This document shows, one piece after another, positions 45,401 through 53,818 of a stretch of 64,000 nt of DNA. The stretch is from positions 496,001 to 560,000 of the forward strand of contig NZ_WOFH01000003.1 in NCBI RefSeq assembly GCF_009733595.1, written 5' to 3'. The notes beneath the pieces were generated by a model that saw only the letters and a list, made by a program, of their open reading frames with translations, was not told the DNA's origin and made no database searches. The stretch's first letter is position 1. Each line of letters starts with the position of its first letter. A program made the position numbers and the translations under genes. The DNA comes from Actinomadura litoris (GTDB taxonomy: Bacteria > Actinomycetota > Actinomycetes > Streptosporangiales > Streptosporangiaceae).

Positions 45401-47377
45401 TCATTCGCGTTCGAGGGCGTCGAGCAGGGCCCGCATGTCCAGCAGCGCGGCGCGGGCCAGCTCGGTGACGGCCTCCAGGGCCGCTTTCACATCCTCGCCG
45501 GTGCCCGACAGGCCGGCCTCGGCCGAGCGCACCAGCCGCGCGGTGTGGTCCAGGACGGTGGCGCGCAACCCGAGCGCCACCCGGTTCCGCTCCGCCTGGA
45601 CGGCCTCGCCCTCGCGCGCCGCCATCGTCTCGCGGGCCGTCGCCTCCCAGCGGCGGCCCCGTCCCGTGACGGCCCTGCCCCACGCCCAGAACGGCAGCAG
45701 CACGAGCAGACCGAAACCCCATCCGGTCCCGAGTCCGAACGGGACGACGCCGGACGTCTGCTCCGTCTCCGGGTCGGTGACGATCAGCGTCGTGAACGTC
45801 ACCGCCCACGGGACGGCGCCGACGAGCGCCGCGGGCCAGGTCGGGCCGCGCCGGGCGTGGCCCGCGACCGCGTAGACCGCGACCATCTCGGCGGGGGCGC
45901 CGATCAGCAGCAGCGCGAGGAACTGCTGGGAGTGCGCGCCCACGGTGAGCGCCGCGGCGATGTCCAGGGCGGCGAGCGCGCCGAGCACCAGGTAGGGGGC
46001 GCGGCGGCGCCACCACAGCGGGACGCCGCGCAGCAGGAGCAGGGCGATGATCAGCGCCGCCAGGCCGGGCGAGGCGTTGCCGAGGAGCGGCTCGGGCGGG
46101 GTGAAGGCCAGCAGCGGCGGCGCGGTCGCGCAGCCGGCGGCGACCGTCGCGTCCAGCACCTCCGGCCAGCCCGGACGGCGCCGCACCTTCCCCGACGAGG
46201 TCGGCAGCGAGGCGCGCACCGTCCAGCCGCCGCCGGACGGGCCCGCGGTGAGGGTGCCCTCCAGCGACCGCGCCCGCTCGCCCATGCCGGAGATCCCGCG
46301 CCCGGTGCCGAGGGAGGGGACGGTGGTGTCCTTGCCCGGCGCCTCGTTCGCGACCGTCAACTCGACCGCCCCGGGGACGTAGCCGACCTCGACCGTCACC
46401 GGTGCGCCCGGCGCGTACCGCATCGCGTTGGTGAGCGACTCCTGGACGATCCGGTACGCGGCCGTGCTCACCTCGGGACGCAGCTTCCGCGCGCGTCCCC
46501 CGACCACCAGCGACACGGGCACGCCGAGCCGGGTGAGGCCCTGGCAGAGCTGGGGGAGGCTGGTGCCGAGGCCGCCGTCCGGGACGTCCGGGCCCATCAC
46601 GTCCACCAGCCGGGTCAGCGCCCGCAGGACGTCGCGCCCGGTGTCGGCGGCGGCCGACAGCGCCTCCCGCGCCATCGCGGGATCGCCGCCCCGCGCGACG
46701 GCGCCGCTGTGCACGACGACGGCGCTGAGGTGGTGGCCCGCGACGTCGTGCAGGTCGCGGGCGAGGCGCTCGCGCTCGGAACCCGCGGCGGCCCGGCGGG
46801 CCCGCTCCGCCTCGGCGAGCTGCTCGGCGAGCGCCCGCCGCCGCCGCTTGTACTCCGCCCTGAGCTGCCCCAGCGCGGTGATCACCACGGCGGACAGGGC
46901 GCTCAGCATGGCGTTGAGCGCGACCTCCGCCGGGCTGTGCTGGAGCGGCACGACCGAGGCGACCGACACCGCGCCGGTGACCGCCCCGCCGGCCATCGCC
47001 CGGACGCGGCCGCGGTGGACCGCGAGCGTGTAGAGGGCGACGCTGTCCGCGAGCCCGCTGACCAGGCTGTCGGTGGTGCCCATCGCGAGGACGGCGCCGG
47101 CCGAGCAGGCGATCGCCGCCGCGAGCACCGGCTCGGGCGCCGCCCGCCGCCAGATCAGCGCGACGCAGCCGGCGAGCACGCAGGCGATCGTGAGCATCCA
47201 GCGCCCCTGGGCCACCCGCAGGTCGTTCAGCTCCGCGAGCCCCCAGGTCCCGCCGAGCTGGAGGACCGCCAGCCCCGCGGGCACGGCGAAGTCGGCCACG
47301 CCCGGCCACGGCGTCGCCCCCCTCGGCACGCCCGGCGGCCGTGTGACCTCCGCCTTCCGCTTCCCCCGTTTCCCCAC
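45401..47377 (-). CDS. Orphan histidine kinase with a second, degenerate kinase-like half
   Basis: 658 residues from a GTG. Same architecture as 42273-44213: membrane helices; HisKA_3 with H210 in ARDLHDVAGHHLSAVVVHSG; HATPase (AYRIVQESLTNAMRYAPG, GTGRGISGMGERA); then a second membrane block and a terminal helix pair (ERNRVALGLRATVLDHTARL ... ARAALLDMRALLDALE) without an ATPase. The two proteins are alike along their whole length, including the GWPEVLDA junction, so they arose by duplication of an already fused gene. No response regulator adjoins this copy. TAAGGT lies 7 bases before the GTG, matching its paralogue. Confidence 0.85.
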   Translation of the reverse strand: MGKRGKRKAEVTRPPGVPRGATPWPGVADFAVPAGLAVLQLGGTWGLAELNDLRVAQGRWMLTIACVLAGCVALIWRRAAPEPVLAAAIACSAGAVLAMGTTDSLVSGLADSVALYTLAVHRGRVRAMAGGAVTGAVSVASVVPLQHSPAEVALNAMLSALSAVVITALGQLRAEYKRRRRALAEQLAEAERARRAAAGSERERLARDLHDVAGHHLSAVVVHSGAVARGGDPAMAREALSAAADTGRDVLRALTRLVDVMGPDVPDGGLGTSLPQLCQGLTRLGVPVSLVVGGRARKLRPEVSTAAYRIVQESLTNAMRYAPGAPVTVEVGYVPGAVELTVANEAPGKDTTVPSLGTGRGISGMGERARSLEGTLTAGPSGGGWTVRASLPTSSGKVRRRPGWPEVLDATVAAGCATAPPLLAFTPPEPLLGNASPGLAALIIALLLLRGVPLWWRRRAPYLVLGALAALDIAAALTVGAHSQQFLALLLIGAPAEMVAVYAVAGHARRGPTWPAALVGAVPWAVTFTTLIVTDPETEQTSGVVPFGLGTGWGFGLLVLLPFWAWGRAVTGRGRRWEATARETMAAREGEAVQAERNRVALGLRATVLDHTARLVRSAEAGLSGTGEDVKAALEAVTELARAALLDMRALLDALERE

Positions 47378-47497
47378 GCGAACGACCTTACGGGTGATTT
47401 GCTCCGCGTTGACGTGCCACGCAAGGAGGGGGCGTGAAGCCGGAACGGCCGGGTAGTCGTTCCGTTACGCCAACCCCTCGGCCCATTCGGTGAAACG

Positions 47498-48658
47498 ATG
47501 CCTGACGTGCGTGGTCGTCTCCGTGGGACGGTGGTCGCGGCGGGGGTCCCGCTGGTGCTCGCCCTGCTCGGCCTGCCCGCGCGCGCCCAGCCCCCGCCCG
47601 TGCCCGCTCCCGCCCCGGCCTCGTCCTCGCCCGCCCGCGCCTCGCCCGCGCCCGACCGCCCCCGAGCCGCCGCGCCCGCACACCCGCGGCCCGCCTCGTC
47701 CGCGCACCCGCCGGCCGCCGCGCCCGCCGCGCCGGAGCCCGCCGCGCCGGAGCCCGCCGCGCAGGAGAGCATTCCCGCCTACGACGTCCGCCTGACCCTC
47801 CGCACCGACGGGATCCTCCAGGTCAGGGAGACGATCACCTACGACTTCGCGCGCGGCGGCGAGCACGGGATCGTGCGGCGCGTCCCGTTCCGGCACGCGG
47901 ACCGGCTCTACGACGTCCGCGACGTCCGGACCAGCTCCTCGACCGGCGCCCCCGCCCGCGCGCGGACGCTCAAGCTGCTGCACGACGTGCAGATCAGCGT
48001 CGGCGACCGGGACCGCGAGGTCCGCGGACGGCAGGCGTACGTGATCGAGTACGACATGGCGTGGGTGTTCACCCCCCGTCCCGACCACGACGAGCTGGTG
48101 TGGGACGCGATCGGCGACGACTGGGGCGTCCCGATCGGGAACGCGGCGGTGCGGGTGGAGGCGCCGGTGCCGCTGCGGCACGCGACCTGCAACGCGGGCA
48201 CCCCCGGCCTGACCACCCGGTGCCTGCGCCACCGCGACGGCCCCTACGCGGTGGACTTCACCCAGAGCGGGCTCCGCCCGCACGAGGGGATGACCGTCCG
48301 GGTCCGGCTGCCCAAGCGGGCGATCGCGGTGCCGCCGCCCCGGTACGCGCCCCCGCACTGGACGGGCACGTGGGCCGGGACGGGCGTGCTCGCGCTGGCC
48401 GTGGGGGCGATGGCGCTGGCGGCGCGGCGCCCGGTGCCCTCCCGGCGGGCGGGGCGCGCGCTCGTCGCGACCGGCGTGCTGCTGGTCGTGGCGGACCTCG
48501 GCGACGACGTGGCCGAGCACGGCCCGTGGGCGTTCTCGCTGGGCGACCGCTGCCTCGCCGGGCTCGCCCTCATGATCTTCGGGGCCGCGGTGGCACGGGC
48601 CCGCCGGTACGGGATGAACCAACATGCGGCGGGCACGCTCGGGGAGGACTACAGTTGA
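47498..48658 (+). CDS. Secreted/membrane DUF2207-domain protein
   Basis: 386 residues. N-terminal signal sequence (VVAAGVPLVLALLGLPARA), a ~65-residue Pro/Ala/Ser-rich linker, then the DUF2207 beta domain beginning AYDVRLTLRTDGILQVRETI with YDFARGGEHGIVRRVPFR and a later LVWDAIGDDWGVPIGNA. After this come two to four C-terminal membrane helices (from GTWAGTGVLALAVGAMALA onward). Shorter than many DUF2207 proteins, which have a Gly-rich C-terminal tail. Function unknown; envelope location is clear. 97 bases before the WecA-type gene. Confidence 0.75.
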   Translation: MPDVRGRLRGTVVAAGVPLVLALLGLPARAQPPPVPAPAPASSSPARASPAPDRPRAAAPAHPRPASSAHPPAAAPAAPEPAAPEPAAQESIPAYDVRLTLRTDGILQVRETITYDFARGGEHGIVRRVPFRHADRLYDVRDVRTSSSTGAPARARTLKLLHDVQISVGDRDREVRGRQAYVIEYDMAWVFTPRPDHDELVWDAIGDDWGVPIGNAAVRVEAPVPLRHATCNAGTPGLTTRCLRHRDGPYAVDFTQSGLRPHEGMTVRVRLPKRAIAVPPPRYAPPHWTGTWAGTGVLALAVGAMALAARRPVPSRRAGRALVATGVLLVVADLGDDVAEHGPWAFSLGDRCLAGLALMIFGAAVARARRYGMNQHAAGTLGEDYS

Positions 48659-48755
48659 TCGGTCGCCGGGGCGAACCGAACGCCCCGCGCGATCGTCTAC
48701 CAGTGGCGAACGGACGTGTGGACCGGGCCAACACGGCGGAGGGGGGCGCAGGGGA

Positions 48756-49931
48756 GTGCGGGAGTACCTGCTCACCATCCTCGTCGCCGCCCTCGTCGCC
48801 TACCTGCTGACCCCCACGGTCCGGCGGTTCGCGGTGTGGTTCGGCGCGCAGGCCGTGCCCCGCGACCGCGACGTGCACGTCATCCCCACCCCCCGGCTCG
48901 GCGGCCTCGCGATGTTCGGCGGGATGGTGGCCGCGCTGATCGTCGCCTCGGGCCTGCCGGAGATGCGCAAGTACCTCGGCGACGGCGAGGTGGACGTCGG
49001 CCGGGCGCTGCTGATGTCGGGCGGCCTCATCGTGCTGATCGGGATGGCCGACGACCGCTGGGAGGTCGACGCCCTCACCAAGTTCGCGGGCCAGGTCGCC
49101 GCCGGCGGGATCTTCATCATGCAGGGCATCCAGATCTACGCGCTGCCGCTGCCCACCGGCGAGCCGCTGACGCTGGCCCCCGCCTACGGGGTGCCGCTCA
49201 CGGTCTTCATCGTGGTCGCGACGATCAACGCGGTGAACTTCATCGACGGCCTGGACGGCCTGGCCGCGGGCGTCGTCGGGATCGCCGCGCTGGCCCTGTT
49301 CATCTACGCCTACCTGCTGTCCAAGAGCCACGGGATGACGACGCTGAGCGGCGCGACGCTCACCGCCGCGATCCTGTTCGGGATGTGCGCGGGCTTCCTG
49401 CCGCACAACTTCAGCCCCGCCAAGATCTTCATGGGCGACACCGGCTCGATGCTGATCGGGCTGCTGCTCAGCGCGTCCACGATCATGCTGACCGGACGGT
49501 TCGACCCGGCCGTGCTCGCGGGCGGGCTGTTCCCCTTCTACGTGCCGCTGCTGCTGGTCCCGGCGGTCGCCGCCGTTCCGTTCACCGACATGCTGCTCGC
49601 GGTGTGGCGGCGCACCAACCAGGGCAGGTCGCCGTTCGCGCCGGACAAGCGGCACCTGCACCACCGCCTGCTGGAACTCGGGCACTCCACCCGCCGCGCC
49701 GTCCTGATCATGTACTTCTGGGTCGGCCTGCTCGGCTCCGGCCTGATCGCGCTCGCGGTGTTCAAGGAGGCGCTGATCACGCTGCTGGCCACGCTGGTGG
49801 TCGCGCTCGGCGGGATGCTGCTGATGCTCGCCACGCCGTGGCGCCGCCGGCGCCGGAACGGTGCCGCGGAGCGGGGCGCCCCGGCCGGGGGCAGCGACCG
49901 TCCGGCGGATCGTCCCTCGATGCCGGTTTAG
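48756..49931 (+). CDS. WecA/MraY-family undecaprenyl-phosphate glycosyl-1-phosphate transferase
   Basis: 391 residues from the GTG at 48756 (VREYLLTILVAALVAYLLTP), behind a G-rich ribosome site. About eleven membrane helices. Family motifs: PRDRDVHVIPTPRLGGLAMF, the Mg-binding MADDR loop, NAVNFIDGLDGLAAG with the catalytic Asp residues, and the cytoplasmic HHRLLELGHS loop with HLHHR. It should transfer GlcNAc-1-phosphate or a similar sugar phosphate to undecaprenyl phosphate, starting wall polymer or arabinogalactan-like linkage synthesis. Conserved position just before the atp operon in actinomycetes. Confidence 0.88.
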   Translation: MREYLLTILVAALVAYLLTPTVRRFAVWFGAQAVPRDRDVHVIPTPRLGGLAMFGGMVAALIVASGLPEMRKYLGDGEVDVGRALLMSGGLIVLIGMADDRWEVDALTKFAGQVAAGGIFIMQGIQIYALPLPTGEPLTLAPAYGVPLTVFIVVATINAVNFIDGLDGLAAGVVGIAALALFIYAYLLSKSHGMTTLSGATLTAAILFGMCAGFLPHNFSPAKIFMGDTGSMLIGLLLSASTIMLTGRFDPAVLAGGLFPFYVPLLLVPAVAAVPFTDMLLAVWRRTNQGRSPFAPDKRHLHHRLLELGHSTRRAVLIMYFWVGLLGSGLIALAVFKEALITLLATLVVALGGMLLMLATPWRRRRRNGAAERGAPAGGSDRPADRPSMPV

Positions 49932-50373
49932 TCCCGTCCTTTTATCCCGGTCTGGCCGGTCTAGTCCGTTCCATCTAGTCCGGTCGGGCCGGTCGGGCCG
50001 GGACGGTTCCGCGGACGGCCCGGATCCCGTGGGAAATGTCCGGAGGGTGACTGTTCGCCGAACATCATCGAACCGTGTGTGAGACCGGCCGCTTGGGGTA
50101 AATGGTCGGAAATCCCCTCGTAGTGACGCAGACCACCCCCGGTTCGTCACGCGGTGTGTTCGCTCCCGATCCCCGCACCGGGGGACGTCTTCGGGGCGTC
50201 CGCCGGAATCTCCCTCCTGACCTGGGTTAAGGTCCGTGGTGCGAGCGAGGCCGCCTGGCGGGTCCGGTGGTGGTTCAACGCGTTACCTCTAGGGTAATTG
50301 TGGACATTCCGGACGCTTGTGATACCTTTCACGAACAAGAGACGGACACTGACCGTGACCAGCCGGAGCCCTC
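49932..50373. other. Intergenic region upstream of the atp operon
   Basis: 442 bases without a supported gene. Right after the transferase stop it carries short imperfect repeats (TTTAGTCC, TCTAGTCCG twice, and a doubled GGTCGGGCC) at about 49928-49999. Toward its right end is the probable atp promoter. Arg/Pro-rich open frames here have no signature. Confidence 0.5.
50298..50325 (+). promoter_or_regulatory. Candidate atp operon promoter
   Basis: TTGTGG (50298-50303), a 16-base spacer and TGATAC (50320-50325), about 48 bases before the first gene of the ATP synthase cluster. A reasonable sigma-70-type promoter; not proven. Confidence 0.4.
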
Positions 50374-50793
50374 ATGCAACCTTCCGACGCCCGGATCCTC
50401 CGCGGCGCCGCGATCCCGACTGCGGGTGTCGGGGTGGGCGCCGTACTGATCGGCCTGCTGGCCGCCGGCGCCAAGGGCGCCTTCGCGGCGGCCCTCGCGG
50501 CGGTCGTCGTGATCGCCTTCTACTCGATCAGCGCCCTGGCGGTGGCCTGGGCCTCCAAGATCTCCTCGCAGACCATGATGCTGGCCGCGCTGGCGAGCTA
50601 CGTGGTCAAGATCCTCGCGGTGATGGTGCTGGTCACGACCATGGACGGGGTCTCGGCGTGGGACACCGCCGTCTTCGGCTGGACGGTCGTCGGGCTCGCC
50701 CTGACCTGGATCGCCGCCGAGTTCCGCGTCGCCATGCAGCGGGGGAGGCCCTACATTGACGAGCCCGAGAACGTGCTCGACCGGAGCCCGTGA
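50374..50793 (+). CDS. ATP synthase subunit I-like membrane protein
   Basis: 139 residues with four hydrophobic segments (from GAAIPTAGVGVGAVLIGLLAA, AALAAVVVIAFYSISALAVA, LAALASYVVKILAVMVLV and VFGWTVVGLALTWIAA). Such small four-helix proteins head the atp operon and belong to the AtpI-like group, which helps assemble the c-ring or regulates Mg2+. Weak sequence conservation makes this call partly positional. ATG at 50374. An AtpZ-like gene follows after 108 bases. Confidence 0.75.
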   Translation: MQPSDARILRGAAIPTAGVGVGAVLIGLLAAGAKGAFAAALAAVVVIAFYSISALAVAWASKISSQTMMLAALASYVVKILAVMVLVTTMDGVSAWDTAVFGWTVVGLALTWIAAEFRVAMQRGRPYIDEPENVLDRSP

Positions 50794-50901
50794 TGAACCG
50801 AGCGCGGATCGCGCCGGTTCCAGTACCGGCCCCGGCACCGGCCCCGTCGGACTACTCCAATATGACCACCGCCGGGATGGCCTGCTATCGTCCGGAGCGC
50901 G

Positions 50902-51126
50902 ATGAGCGAGCAGAAACGTCGGCCGGAGGACGGCCAACGGGAATTCGCCGACGCCGCCTGGTCCGCGCCCAGCTACCTTCTCTCCGGGATGGCTATTTGG
51001 GGCGGTCTCGGCTGGTTGCTGTCCAAGTGGACGGGTCTGATCTGGTTCTTCCCGATCGGCCTGATCATCGGCGTCGTGCTCGCCATCTACCTGATCTACG
51101 TGAAGTACGGCCGCCATCCCCTCTGA
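50902..51126 (+). CDS. AtpZ/AtpI-family small membrane protein
   Basis: 74 residues. Polar N-terminus, then two membrane helices (YLLSGMAIWGGLGWLLSKW and WFFPIGLIIGVVLAIYLIYV), the hairpin typical of AtpZ/AtpI proteins found ahead of atpB. The family is linked to Mg2+ or Ca2+ handling and c-ring assembly for ATP synthase. Lies 61 bases before atpB. Confidence 0.8.
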   Translation: MSEQKRRPEDGQREFADAAWSAPSYLLSGMAIWGGLGWLLSKWTGLIWFFPIGLIIGVVLAIYLIYVKYGRHPL

Positions 51127-51187
51127 GCGGCCTCGCCGCCGAGGAAGCCTACGTGATCCATCACCACATTGATGAAGGGAACGCCGC

Positions 51188-51982
51188 GTGAACGCGCTGA
51201 CGGTCCTCGCCTCCGGAGGGGAGGAGTTCAAAGCCCCGGGCCCTGAGCTCTTCGACTTCCCGCCGCTGTTCGACGGCGGCCCGGAGTGGCTCACCAAGCC
51301 CCTTGTCTTCTCGGTCGTCGGCGCGCTCGTCGTCTGCGTCTTCTGCTGGAGCGCGTTCGCGAAGCCGAAGCTGGTCCCCCGGGGTATCCAGAACGTCGGC
51401 GAGTACGGCTACGTCTTCGTCCGCGACCAGATCGGGCGCCCCTTCCTGGGCAAGGACACCGAGCGGTGGATGCCGCTGCTGATGTCGCTGTTCTTCCTGA
51501 TCTGGACCTGGAACATCTTCTCGGTCGTCCCGGTCATCCAGTTCCCGATCGCCTCGCACATCGCGTTCCCGATCGTGCTCGCGGTCAGCGTGTACTTCCT
51601 CAAGGTGTACCTCGGCATCAAGAACCAGGGCCCCGTGAAGTACTTCACGAACCTGATCCCCAAGGGCCTGCCCAAGCCGATCTACATCCTGCTGGTGCCG
51701 ATCGAGTACCTCTCGACCTTCATCCTGGCGCCGTTCACGCACGCGGTGCGGCTCTTCGCCAACATGTTCGCCGGGCACATGATCCTGGCGTTCTTCAGCC
51801 TCGTCGGCTTCTGGTTCATCTTCGAGAAGCCAACGGCCCTCGGGTTCGGTGTCGGCATCATCGGCGTGATCATGACCTGCGTGATGACCGCGTTCGAGAT
51901 GTTCATCCAGTTCCTGCAGGCGTTCCTGTTCACGATGCTCGCCGCCATGTACATCCAGAGCGGCCTGCACGCGGACCACTAG
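51188..51982 (+). CDS. atpB: ATP synthase Fo subunit a
   Basis: 264 residues from a GTG with AAGGGA upstream. Forms the proton half-channels beside the c-ring. About six membrane helices; the essential Arg is in the helix AVRLFANMFAGHMILAF, and the C-terminal helix has the conserved EMFIQFLQAFLFTMLAAMYI. The N-terminus is outside-facing and polar (FKAPGPELFDFPPLF). First core gene of atpBEFHAGDC. Confidence 0.97.
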   Translation: MNALTVLASGGEEFKAPGPELFDFPPLFDGGPEWLTKPLVFSVVGALVVCVFCWSAFAKPKLVPRGIQNVGEYGYVFVRDQIGRPFLGKDTERWMPLLMSLFFLIWTWNIFSVVPVIQFPIASHIAFPIVLAVSVYFLKVYLGIKNQGPVKYFTNLIPKGLPKPIYILLVPIEYLSTFILAPFTHAVRLFANMFAGHMILAFFSLVGFWFIFEKPTALGFGVGIIGVIMTCVMTAFEMFIQFLQAFLFTMLAAMYIQSGLHADH

Positions 51983-52318
<336 letters not shown>

Positions 52319-52352
52319 TCGCGGGCCACCTACCCGAGGAAGGGCTGAAGAC

Positions 52353-52910
52353 ATGATCACAGCGGCTTCCGTTCTCGCGGCGGAGGAAAGCAACCCCCTC
52401 ATCCCGCACACGTACGAGCTCGTCGTCGGGATCTTCGCGTTCCTCGTCGTCCTGGTCGTCGTCGGCAAGATCCTCACCCCGCGCATCCAGAAGACCCTCC
52501 AGGAGCGCACCGAGGCGATCGAGGGCGGGCTGCTGCGGGCCGAGAAGGCCCAGGAGGAGGCTCGCCAGACGCTGGAGAGCTACCAGGCCCAGCAGCGTGA
52601 CGGTCAGCTCGAAGCCTCCCGGCTGCGCAAGAAGGCCGAGGAGCAGGGCGCTCAGATCATCGCGGAGATGAAGGAGCAGGCCCAGGCCGAGGCGCGCCGG
52701 ATCATCGACGCCGCCAAGGCCCAGATCGAGGCGGAGCGCCAGCAGGCGCTCCAGTCGCTGCGGGCCGAGATCGGCGCGATGTCGGTCGACCTGGCCGGCC
52801 GCGTGGTGGGCGAGTCCCTGGAGGACAGCGCCCGCCAGAGCCGGGTGGTCGACCGGTTCCTCGAAGAGCTTGAGGAGCGCGCGCGCACGCAGGAGCAGAT
52901 CACATCATGA
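52353..52910 (+). CDS. atpF: ATP synthase Fo subunit b
   Basis: 185 residues. One N-terminal membrane helix (LVVGIFAFLVVLVVVGKIL) followed by a long charged coiled coil rich in Ala, Glu, Gln and Arg (AEKAQEEARQTLESYQAQQR and onward), forming the peripheral stalk. C-terminal part (IGAMSVDLAGRVVGESLED) contacts subunit delta. Overlaps atpH by 4 bases (ATGA). Confidence 0.96.
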   Translation: MITAASVLAAEESNPLIPHTYELVVGIFAFLVVLVVVGKILTPRIQKTLQERTEAIEGGLLRAEKAQEEARQTLESYQAQQRDGQLEASRLRKKAEEQGAQIIAEMKEQAQAEARRIIDAAKAQIEAERQQALQSLRAEIGAMSVDLAGRVVGESLEDSARQSRVVDRFLEELEERARTQEQITS

Positions 52911-53779
52911 CCATCACGGGAGCGGTGAGCAGGGCGTCGCTGGCCGAGGCCAGGGAGCGGTTCGAGTCGGTCGTCGCCTCGGCGGTCGCCGGGGGGGCTG
53001 GGGGCTCGTCCCCCCAGACCGACTCGGGCGGCTCCGACCTCGCCGGGCTCGGCGGCGACCTGTTCGCGGTGCTGCACCTGATCGACCGCGAGCACGGTCT
53101 GCGGCGGGCGGTCTCCGACCCGGCGCGCGACGGCGCCGACAAGGCGCAGCTCGTGCGGATCCTGCTGGAGGGCAAGGTGTCGCCGGCCGCTCTCGGGCTG
53201 GTCGCCGACATCGTGGGGCTGCGCTGGTCGAGCCCGTCGGAGCTGTCGGACGCGGTGGAGACCCTCGCGGTCACCGCCGAGGCCGCCCGCGCCGAGGCGG
53301 AGGGGCGCATCGACGACCTGGAGGACGAGCTGTTCCGGTTCTCCCGGGTCATCGAGAGCGAGATCGCGCTGCGCGGCGCGCTCGCCGCGCCCGGTCTGCC
53401 GGACGAGCGCAAGCTGGGCCTGGTGCAGGCGCTGCTGGAGGGCAAGGTCACGCCGTCCGCGCTGACGCTGATCACCGAGCTGGTGCTGCGCCCGCGAGGA
53501 CGTAGCCTGGAAGGCGGGCTGGCCGAGTACGGCAAGATCGTCGCCCAGCGCCGGCAGCGGCTGGTGGCGCTCGTCCGCACCCCGGCCGAGCTGTCGGAGG
53601 AGCAGCGCGCCCGGCTGGCCGCGGTGCTCGCCGCCGCCTACGGCCACGACGTACACCTGAACATCGAGCTCGACCCCACGGCGATCGGCGGCCTGTCGAT
53701 CGAGATCGGGGACGAGATCATCGACGGCACGATCGCCGGACGGCTGGACGATGTCCGCCGGCGGCTCGGCACCGGCTGA
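52907..53779 (+). CDS. atpH: ATP synthase F1 subunit delta
   Basis: 290 residues. All-helical N-terminal domain beginning SRASLAEARERFESVV and C-terminal stalk domain ending IEIGDEIIDGTIAGRLDDVRRRL. The longer two-domain form is normal in actinobacteria. Odd feature: after about residue 25 there is a Gly/Ser-rich insert (GGAGGSSPQTDSGG) encoded by a G-run/C-run palindrome (52998-53017) that looks like a dispersed repeat inserted in frame. The ORF stays open and the conserved helices resume directly after it, so function is probably kept. Confidence 0.95.
   Translation: MTITGAVSRASLAEARERFESVVASAVAGGAGGSSPQTDSGGSDLAGLGGDLFAVLHLIDREHGLRRAVSDPARDGADKAQLVRILLEGKVSPAALGLVADIVGLRWSSPSELSDAVETLAVTAEAARAEAEGRIDDLEDELFRFSRVIESEIALRGALAAPGLPDERKLGLVQALLEGKVTPSALTLITELVLRPRGRSLEGGLAEYGKIVAQRRQRLVALVRTPAELSEEQRARLAAVLAAAYGHDVHLNIELDPTAIGGLSIEIGDEIIDGTIAGRLDDVRRRLGTG
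52998..53017. repeat. Palindromic GC-rich repeat inside atpH
   Basis: CTGGGGG (52998-53004) and CCCCCAG (53011-53017) with a 6-nt loop, in a G-run context. It resembles the short G/C palindromes scattered between genes in actinomycetes, such as the GGTCTGGGGG stretch near 24780, but here it lies inside coding sequence without breaking the frame. Confidence 0.5.
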
Positions 53780-53818
53780 CGCCGGCCGGGCTGACCCCAA
53801 GGGAGCAAGAGAGGAATC

